Assembly: GCA_001818155.1 (NCBI GenBank)
Contig: MHJU01000009.1
Span: forward strand, 1 to 55,750
Source of the DNA: Candidatus Jacksonbacteria bacterium RIFCSPLOWO2_02_FULL_44_20
GTDB lineage: Bacteria > Patescibacteriota > Patescibacteriia > UBA9629
DNA length: 55,750 nucleotides
Reading direction: 5' to 3'
In this document: piece by piece, positions 50,339-55,750 of the stretch
Numbering within the stretch: the first letter of the stretch is position 1
Layout of the letters: the number at the start of each line of letters is the position of its first letter
Notes under the pieces: model-generated
What the model saw: the letters and a program-made list of their open reading frames with translations, nothing else
The model's database searches: none
What the model was told of the DNA's origin: nothing
Made by a program: the position numbers and the translations under genes

Positions 50339-51104
50339 AACTCCATCTGACATTGCCGCAATGAGAGAAGGCGGACGCAAACTCGCGCAAATACTTTCTT
50401 GTATTGCTTCTCTGGTAAAACCGCTGGTTTCTGCAGAAGAACTTGAACAAATAGCAAATACGGAAATAACAAAAGCGGGAGCAATCCCTGCTTTTTTGAA
50501 TTACGACACAGGATATATGGGGAAATTTCCCGCGGCGCTTTGTATATCGGTAAACGACGAAGTTGTGCACGGAATTCCCGCGCGCGACAAAATTTTCCGC
50601 GAAGGCGATATTATCGGAATTGACTGCGGAATCTGGTATCAAAATTTGTGCGTTGACTCTGCCATAACGGTTCCATGCGAAAAAATAAGCGACGAGGCGC
50701 GCCGGCTTATCTCTGTGGCAAAAGAGGCGCTATCAATAGGGATCAGCAGGTGTCGTGCGGGAAATCATATAGGAGATATAGGCGAAGGCATTCAACGATA
50801 TGTGGAAGCGAACGGATTTTGTGTAATTAAAACTCTTGTGGGGCATGGAGTTGGACGCGCTGTGCATGAAGATCCGCAAATTCCCAATTTTTTTCCGTTT
50901 GATAAGCGTCGCCCAAAAAATCGCGGAGCAAAAATTAAAGAGGGAATGACGCTCGCCATTGAACCTATGATCTCGGCGTCTTCTGAAAAAACAAAGAAGG
51001 GCCGCGACGGTTACGCCGCGGTTACATCTGACGGATCTCTTTCAGCGCATTTTGAGCATACAGTTGCGGTAACAGGAAAAGGCACTCTTATATTAACGCA
51101 ATGA
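50325..51104 (+). CDS. map: Methionine aminopeptidase, type I
   Basis: Removes the initiator methionine from new proteins. The 259-residue protein keeps all five metal ligands: two aspartates in IIGIDCGIWYQNLCVDSAIT, histidine in GHGVGRAVHEDP, and glutamates in LAIEPM and AHFEHTVAV. The pita-bread fold is complete and no N-terminal zinc-finger extension is present. It starts 14 bases inside adk and overlaps ruvX by ATGA. Confidence 0.97.
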   Translation: MVHYKTPSDIAAMREGGRKLAQILSCIASLVKPLVSAEELEQIANTEITKAGAIPAFLNYDTGYMGKFPAALCISVNDEVVHGIPARDKIFREGDIIGIDCGIWYQNLCVDSAITVPCEKISDEARRLISVAKEALSIGISRCRAGNHIGDIGEGIQRYVEANGFCVIKTLVGHGVGRAVHEDPQIPNFFPFDKRRPKNRGAKIKEGMTLAIEPMISASSEKTKKGRDGYAAVTSDGSLSAHFEHTVAVTGKGTLILTQ

Positions 51105-51460
51105 AGCATCTTGCCATTGACTACGGAACAAAGCGAATCGGACTTGCAGTTTCAAACGCGCGCGGAACAATGGCGCTTCCGTTTGGAATTTTTGAAAATA
51201 ACAGCGCGCTGATGATGAACCTCGCGCGTATCATCAAAGAAGAGGGGATCGCGAAAATAGTTGTCGGCACTCCGGACTACAATAAAAAAACACCTCTTTA
51301 TAAAGAAATTCAGCGATTCATAGCAGAACTAAAATCTTCGCTTTCTCTTCCGGTTGTTTCCAGCGATGAACTGTTAACCTCCGGGCGAGGCAAACAAAAA
51401 AGCCGCCACGATCTGGCGGCCTGCCTTATTTTGGAATCGTATCTTTTTGGCGCCTGTTAA
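51101..51460 (+). CDS. ruvX: Putative pre-16S rRNA nuclease / Holliday junction resolvase YqgF
   Basis: A 119-residue RNase H-fold protein of the YqgF/RuvX family, which matures 16S rRNA 5' ends in E. coli. AIDYGTKRIGLAVSN starts it, IVVGTPDYN follows and SSDELLTS precedes the C-terminal DLAACLILESYL helix. It is shorter than the usual 138 residues, losing part of the region before the last helix. The codons for KQKSRHDLAA also form the rpmA terminator on the other strand. Confidence 0.9.
   Translation: MKHLAIDYGTKRIGLAVSNARGTMALPFGIFENNSALMMNLARIIKEEGIAKIVVGTPDYNKKTPLYKEIQRFIAELKSSLSLPVVSSDELLTSGRGKQKSRHDLAACLILESYLFGAC
51391..51420 (-). terminator. Terminator of rpmA inside ruvX
   Basis: On the minus strand GCCGCCA-GATCG-TGGCGGC is followed directly by TTTTTTGTTTG. 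This 7-bp GC-rich stem and U tract is a good intrinsic terminator, 42 bases after the rpmA stop. It lies wholly within ruvX on the other strand, so the same bases encode ruvX residues. Confidence 0.85.
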
Positions 51461-51461
51461 A

Positions 51462-51740
51462 TTATTCTAAAACCACATTCACAAACGTTCTCTTCACGAG
51501 GTTGCCGGTGAAATTGCGCACCTTTTTGGTTTTGAATTCAACGACTCCGTCTTTCATCGCGAATAAAGTGTCGCCTTTGCCGCGCTTCACGTGAAACCCG
51601 GGATGAAAATGCGTGCCGCGCTGACGGATGATCACATTCCCAGCGCCGACAACCTGTCCGCCATATACTTTGACGCCGAGATATTGCGGATTAGAATCTC
51701 GCCCTAAACGGGTAGAACCGCCTGCTTTTTTATGTGCCAT
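51462..51740 (-). CDS. rpmA: Ribosomal protein L27
   Basis: A 92-residue protein near the peptidyl transferase centre. It begins [20 protein letters not shown] and contains [20 protein letters not shown]. The N-terminus starts directly with the conserved AHKKAGGS and has no cleaved prepeptide of the Firmicutes type. rplU, its usual neighbour, is absent. The gene has its own promoter, a palindromic leader and a terminator, so it is a single-gene unit. Its stop is one base from the ruvX stop. Confidence 0.97.
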   Translation of the reverse strand: MAHKKAGGSTRLGRDSNPQYLGVKVYGGQVVGAGNVIIRQRGTHFHPGFHVKRGKGDTLFAMKDGVVEFKTKKVRNFTGNLVKRTFVNVVLE

Positions 51741-51751
51741 AGTATTAGTTT

Positions 51752-51768
51752 AAGCACGAATCGTGCTT
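51752..51768 (-). promoter_or_regulatory. Palindrome in the rpmA leader
   Basis: AAGCACGAATCGTGCTT is an 8-bp inverted repeat with a one-base centre. It lies between the predicted transcription start (about 51775) and the rpmA ATG. It could be an mRNA hairpin or an operator. No Shine-Dalgarno sequence follows it. Confidence 0.6.
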
Positions 51769-51781
51769 GTATGAAATAAGC

Positions 51782-51810
51782 ACTATAGCACAAAATAAAA
51801 TCGCTGTAAA
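51782..51810 (-). promoter_or_regulatory. Promoter of rpmA
   Basis: On the minus strand TTTACA (51810-51805) and TATAGT (51787-51782), spacer 17. It predicts a 35-base leader for rpmA. Confidence 0.75.
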
Positions 51811-51825
51811 CTGCCCGATTTTGCC

Positions 51826-51854
51826 TTGTTCAAAGGAGAAAGCTGTGGTACACT
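51826..51854 (+). promoter_or_regulatory. Possible promoter of the PLD/helicase gene
   Basis: TTGTTC at 51826-51831 and TACACT at 51849-51854, spacer 17. It is 27 bases before the ATG at 51882. Confidence 0.45.
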
Positions 51855-51881
51855 TGGAAGCGTAAATTTCACTTTACATGT

Positions 51882-52930
51882 ATGAGCAACTTCATCAGCA
51901 ACAGCGCTAATCAAACACTAAAAAGCCGTCTAAAAACGCTTATCGCAAAAAGCGAAGAGCTTAAATTTTTAGTAGGCTTTTTTTATTTTTCCGGCATTAG
52001 GGAATTGTACGAGAGCCTGAAAGAAAAAGAAAACCTCTCCCTCAAGGTGCTTGTCGGGCTTAATGTGGATAAGGCGATTTGGGGACTTGCAGAGTACAGG
52101 ACTGGAACATATCAAAACGAGGAGGAAGTATTCGCATTCTTTGAGTCAATCAAAAAATCTTTCAATACCGATGATTTTGACACAAAAGAATTTTACGAGC
52201 AGGTTCGTTTTTTCATCAAATTATTGCTGGAAGATCGGCTTATCATACGCAAAACCGAACATCCGAATCACGCCAAGCTCTATATCTTCAAGCTGGAAGA
52301 AGACCAAGTTGGCAGAAACGCGCTTTTTATAACCGGAAGTAGCAACTTAACTAAAGCGGGACTTTCCACGCAAGGAGAATTTAATGTGGAAATAAGCGAT
52401 TACGGCGTGGAAGACGCGAATAATTATTTTGATGAGTTATGGCGCCGCGCGATTATCATCACAGAAAAGCATGCGCTTAAAGAAAAATTGATACGAGTGA
52501 TAGAAGAAGAAACGCATCTTAAACAGCTTACCCCATTTGAAGCATTCGCGCTTGTTTTAAAAACATACCTTGAAGCCGCGCGGAGAAAAGACATCAGCCA
52601 AAGCGCTATAGAGAAAATGAAACAAGCCGGCTATACGCCGTACTCCTACCAAATAGACGCGGTCGGCCAAGCCAAAGCGATTGTGGAAGAATATAACGGC
52701 GTTATTATCGCGGATGTGGTGGGCTTGGGAAAATCAATCATCGCAAGTATGCTGGCGCATGATTTACACTCTCGCGGCGCAATCATCTGCCCGCCGGGGC
52801 TAATCGGCGACAAAAGCAAAACAACGGGCTGGAGAAAATACACTGAAGAATTTGGTTTGTATGAATGGGAAGTTTGGTCAATGGGAGAATTAGACAAAGC
52901 GCAGAAGTGGATTAAAAAAGCCGGCAACCC
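51882..52930 (+). pseudogene. Truncated PLD-domain DEAD/SNF2-type helicase
   Basis: The frame begins as a normal phospholipase D-like/helicase fusion of the kind found in defence islands. The PLD-like N-terminal part (about residues 1-190) holds HAKLYIFK and GSSNLTKAGLS, and the start of the helicase domain has the Q-motif region GYTPYSYQIDAV and Walker A IADVVGLGKSIIAS. Similarity stops after AQKWIKKAG, just where DExH (Walker B) should follow. The open frame continues to 53039 only by reading antisense through the next gene. Full-length relatives are near 1000 residues, so most of the helicase is lost. Confidence 0.8.
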
Positions 52931-52972
52931 ACCACGCCCTCGCTTGGGGAACGGAAATTTGCGGCGACTAAA

Positions 52973-53701
52973 TTACTGCAAAGACTCACTAAGGATACTT
53001 CGAAAAGTTTCCTCTTCAAGCGCAGGTAGAATTCTATAGGCACCCACAAAATTTAACCGACGCATCAGCGCACGAACTTTATCCTCTTTGAATTGTTCAA
53101 AATATTTTGGATTATTTGAAATAAAATCAAGCAAAACATGAACAAATGAGTCGGATTTACCAAGAGAGCCGTCTAACTGTCTTGTGTACTCGTAAAGCGC
53201 AAAAAATTCTCGCGTAAGCTCAAAAGGGTCATCCCTTTTTTCATCGTAAGTCATGTGTGCTCCCCACCAAAGTAAAGCGATGCCGTGCCGTAAATACGCC
53301 GTGGTTGTTTGTGTGTTTACAAACCAATGTTGAGCAATGTACCGCGCGCGTTTTTCTTCCGCCTGATCTGTGACTGGCCAGCGTTTTGCCATATAGTCCA
53401 TGAATGGCACATGAGCTAACCATGCCCATAGTCGTTGATCTGATGCCATAGTACGATCTAACCCGCGCAATGCTTCATAAAGAACTCGAGCATTTTCAAA
53501 TGCGGTAAGATTGGCATCAAGTTTTGGTAGTGCCTCAATCTCAATAACAGTGTCTTTAACATCGGAAGCAGAAAAACTTGGGGCTTTGCCTGCAATATAT
53601 CCACGAATTATATCTTCGCTCTGGAGCCGTTGGCCCAGTCTTTGAAGAAATGGTGTAGTAAAAACTTTAATGCGTTCCATAATTTTAGTCTTCTGGCTCA
53701 T
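52973..53701 (-). CDS. DUF6339-family protein
   Basis: A 242-residue protein matching the uncharacterised DUF6339 pattern, recalled from memory. It has ENARVLYEALRGLDRTMASD, LWAWLAHVPFMDYMAKRWPV, a conserved aromatic stretch ALLWWGAHMTYD and DPFELTREFF. Members are often encoded in defence-type operons, with no known activity. It is last in a leftward operon after the unknown protein and the GHKL ATPase. The start at 53701 gives a 17-base overlap; the ATG at 53680 (MERIKVFTTPFLQRL) fits the family start at least as well. Confidence 0.75.
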   Translation of the reverse strand: MSQKTKIMERIKVFTTPFLQRLGQRLQSEDIIRGYIAGKAPSFSASDVKDTVIEIEALPKLDANLTAFENARVLYEALRGLDRTMASDQRLWAWLAHVPFMDYMAKRWPVTDQAEEKRARYIAQHWFVNTQTTTAYLRHGIALLWWGAHMTYDEKRDDPFELTREFFALYEYTRQLDGSLGKSDSFVHVLLDFISNNPKYFEQFKEDKVRALMRRLNFVGAYRILPALEEETFRSILSESLQ

Positions 53702-54524
53702 CTATTATTTCTTTTAATCCTGACAGCATCCGCTCAACCGGCATTTTTAGTATAGTTTGCACAATGTTAGAGATATTTTCCTTGCTCCATTCAAAATTTG
53801 CCTTTTCAGCGCGTTCTTTCAGAACACTGAACCACATAAATTGCTGATGGTATTCAGTGTCCTCAAAAGCATATTGCATGGCAATAAGAATCGCCGGAAA
53901 GGCAACACCTGATTGAATTATTGAGTTTAATTTTTCTGTTTTTGATCCTGCGAAAATTGCTAGCTTGTCATAATCAATACTGGGCAATCTGACAATGATC
54001 TTATCTTGGTTTGAATCTACGATCATCGGACCAGAAAGGTGCGGATCACGAACTACCTCAAGAAAATCAGAAATGTTTCTTGTCCCAGCATATCTCTTTC
54101 TGGCCTCAAATTTTTCCGACCCACCATCAGCAAGAATGTCGCCTTGAACAAGGTTGACGGTTGCACCTTCGTAATCAGAATGTGCCATACTATTTGCGTA
54201 ATCTGAAATGTCTTTTGTCGCAATAACAAAATATCCTAAGGATACGACACCTCGAAGATCAACTGCTGGAACAGAAACCTCAAATTGGCTATCTGTAAAA
54301 AGATGACATCGGCGAAAGTGCGTAGCAATGCATGTAATTTGCAGTACATACTTTGCCCGCCCGCTATCTATTAAGTCTTGGATTGTCTTATTATCCAAAT
54401 TAAAATTACCACGAATAACGATGGTATCCGGTCCTAAATTGACTTCGACAATCGGTGAATATGTGCCAGAAATTGCATCGCTATCACCGAGCACTGGCCA
54501 AGGATAATGTGAGGTTATGTTCAT
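53685..54524 (-). CDS. Uncharacterised protein in the ATPase-DUF6339 operon
   Basis: A 279-residue soluble protein that I do not recognise by name. The first 140 residues look like beta strands: IVEVNLGPDTIVIRGNFNLD, LIDSGRAKYVLQITCIATHF, and a GDILADGG turn. The second half is helical and contains GVAFPAILIAMQYAFED. No catalytic motif is visible. It is coupled at both ends: its start overlaps the ATPase stop by four bases and its end overlaps the DUF6339 gene, so the three products are probably used together. Confidence 0.7.
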   Translation of the reverse strand: MNITSHYPWPVLGDSDAISGTYSPIVEVNLGPDTIVIRGNFNLDNKTIQDLIDSGRAKYVLQITCIATHFRRCHLFTDSQFEVSVPAVDLRGVVSLGYFVIATKDISDYANSMAHSDYEGATVNLVQGDILADGGSEKFEARKRYAGTRNISDFLEVVRDPHLSGPMIVDSNQDKIIVRLPSIDYDKLAIFAGSKTEKLNSIIQSGVAFPAILIAMQYAFEDTEYHQQFMWFSVLKERAEKANFEWSKENISNIVQTILKMPVERMLSGLKEIIDEPED

Positions 54525-55750
54525 GGCAAAATTCGCAAATTAGGTTCTAGGGCAACAATCCACGGTTCTTTTAATTGAATAGAGAGATATGCGCTTCCTG
54601 AATCGTCTAGAGAAAAATCACAATGTTCTTGCCCAGGCTTAAATATTTTTGTTCCTCTTTCCCCAACTGCATTGGACATGGGAAGTAGTTCGTCGCTTCC
54701 ATCGTCTGCACGAGCATACAACCTCATTCTAACTACGGGCTTCTCATTTTTATTATCAGTATGAATAATGACACGATATAATCGTCCATCTTTCGTTTTA
54801 TTTCCTACAATATACCGAACTGTTGCATTCTCCAATTCTTGGGATTTAACCGATCTACCCTTTTCATCAGGTTCCGGTAGCGGATTTGGTACATCAAATG
54901 GTCTTGGAGGGGTAGGAGGGCTTGGTGGTGTCGGCGGGTTTTCTGTACGCACTTTTATATATCGTGCGACTCTAATGGGTCGTATTGTATGAACTGAGCT
55001 GACTGTGTCCTCTACATCAGAACCAATCTCAATGCCAGTTTCTTCTTCTACCACCTCTTTTACTTGATTTTTTGCCTCGCCGATATTTGCACTACTTCCT
55101 TCTTTTGTCGGTAAGCCAATATGTTCTGCCAAGCCCGGGATGCTTGTTGATTGCGATACCGGAGCATACAACAAACCCCCAAGCCCACCAGCTATAAAAA
55201 GTTCTAGTTCGTTATAGGCAGTTTTTCCATCCTCGACATGATGTCCGTGTTCGTCTTTCCAATTATGCCAATCCCACTCTGTATGTGCGGGATTTTCCAT
55301 TTTTCGAAGTATCTCACTACCTTCTTTATTTCTGCATTCAAAAATTGCTGCATATTTTGTTAGATGAGATGATCTCCCCTTGAAGCCAATAATCATGCCG
55401 GTATTTCTAACAAGTGCGGTTTTGTTTGGATATGGCAAATCGTCAGAAGTACGACCATAAAAGGAAACTTCTCCAAGCACATCAGGACTTTCAGTCAATT
55501 TTTTCTCGGAGTTGGTGTAAGCATCAAAAAAATGTAGTGGATTATATGGTTTAAAAGATTTTTTTTCATCTAGCGAAAAAAATTCACTCATCCGTTCACG
55601 CAAATTGGTGGCGTTAAACTCCTTATCGCCAACTTTTACAGTAAGAATGCCCCAATGTATTGATGGCCAAAACCAACCCAAAACCGCGCGAGAAATTGTA
55701 TCTTGCCAGTCGTTATTACCTAGAAAATTAACAACCCAAATATCAGTGCC
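54521..55750 (-). CDS. MORC/GHKL-like ATPase, C-terminal part (gene runs off the window)
   Basis: The frame is open from the right edge, so the gene is partial; an in-frame TTG at 55681 is not the real start. The visible 409 residues resemble the second half of bacterial MORC-like GHKL ATPases: an S5-fold part (DIWVVNFLGNNDWQDTISRA, FWPSIHWGILTVKV), then ALVRNTGMIIGF, AAIFEC, and MENPAHTEWDWHNW. A proline-rich linker (NPPTPPSPPTPPRP) leads to a C-terminal beta domain. The ATP-binding half would be to the right. Relatives occur in restriction-like operons with Z1 helicases and nucleases. Assignment rests on memory of the family. Confidence 0.65.
   Translation of the reverse strand, partial: GTDIWVVNFLGNNDWQDTISRAVLGWFWPSIHWGILTVKVGDKEFNATNLRERMSEFFSLDEKKSFKPYNPLHFFDAYTNSEKKLTESPDVLGEVSFYGRTSDDLPYPNKTALVRNTGMIIGFKGRSSHLTKYAAIFECRNKEGSEILRKMENPAHTEWDWHNWKDEHGHHVEDGKTAYNELELFIAGGLGGLLYAPVSQSTSIPGLAEHIGLPTKEGSSANIGEAKNQVKEVVEEETGIEIGSDVEDTVSSVHTIRPIRVARYIKVRTENPPTPPSPPTPPRPFDVPNPLPEPDEKGRSVKSQELENATVRYIVGNKTKDGRLYRVIIHTDNKNEKPVVRMRLYARADDGSDELLPMSNAVGERGTKIFKPGQEHCDFSLDDSGSAYLSIQLKEPWIVALEPNLRILP

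Noticed and set aside
52931-53039. C-terminal part of the helicase frame.
   Set aside because: It is antisense to the DUF6339 gene or junction sequence, with no helicase motif, so it is read-through after truncation.

Overview
This window looks like part of a Candidate Phyla Radiation (Patescibacteria) genome, most like Parcubacteria. I infer this from several features together. Genes are extremely compact, with many 4-nt and 14-nt overlaps. The S10-spc ribosomal operon runs rpsE then rplO with no rpmD (L30) between them; lack of L30 is an established trait of this radiation. Enzymes are trimmed (623-residue AlaS, IMP dehydrogenase without CBS domains). Shine-Dalgarno sequences are sparse. 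TGA is used as a normal stop, which argues against the recoded Gracilibacteria/Absconditabacteria lineages. No taxonomic search could be run.

Layout. 1-1107: an IS5-family insertion sequence reaching almost to the murD start codon. 1111-7527: cell-wall/division cluster murD-ftsW-murG-murC-murB plus a small membrane protein where ftsQ is often found. 7531-10455: divergent guaB/guaA with overlapping promoters. 10532-18966: housekeeping genes (LOG family, flavin reductase, TIM-barrel endonuclease-like, mnmA, yqeY-like, coiled-coil protein, rarA, L,D-transpeptidase, a 36-codon leader ORF and alaS). 19000-26619: accessory region with two glycosyltransferases, a decayed third copy, two toxin-antitoxin modules (MntA/HepT and an AbiEii-type pair), an amino-acid permease with a CBS partner, and a membrane protein. 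26576-37954: miaB, tRNA-Trp, ZIP transporter, parA, DUF4430 lipoprotein, murA, S8 protease, sugar-nucleotide epimerase, cvpA, tatD, miaA, a prephenate dehydratase and a small acidic protein. 38023-51460: tuf, the S10-spc ribosomal operon, secY, adk, map, ruvX. 51462-51740: rpmA, opposite strand. 51882-52930: a truncated PLD/helicase gene. 52973-55750: a leftward operon (MORC/GHKL-like ATPase, unknown protein, DUF6339) running off the right edge, probably the start of a defence island.

Main themes. (1) Conserved genes (murD, murC, mnmA, miaB, a glycosyltransferase, weakly tatD) carry in-frame inserts of degenerate 7-bp tandem repeats at places where the protein family has surface loops; ribosomal genes have none that I see. 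(2) Several genes have a good -35/-10 pair whose -10 ends 7-15 nt before the start codon, suggesting leaderless or nearly leaderless mRNAs. (3) The end of one glycosyltransferase plus the start of the following toxin-antitoxin gene is duplicated 3.6 kb downstream, where it leads into a different toxin-antitoxin module. (4) The terminator of rpmA appears to lie inside the ruvX coding region on the other strand.

No stretch above 300 bases is without content. 23488-23834 holds a promoter and the glycosyltransferase pseudogene; 20215-20380 holds a small hydrophobic remnant; 51741-51881 holds two divergent promoters and a palindrome.
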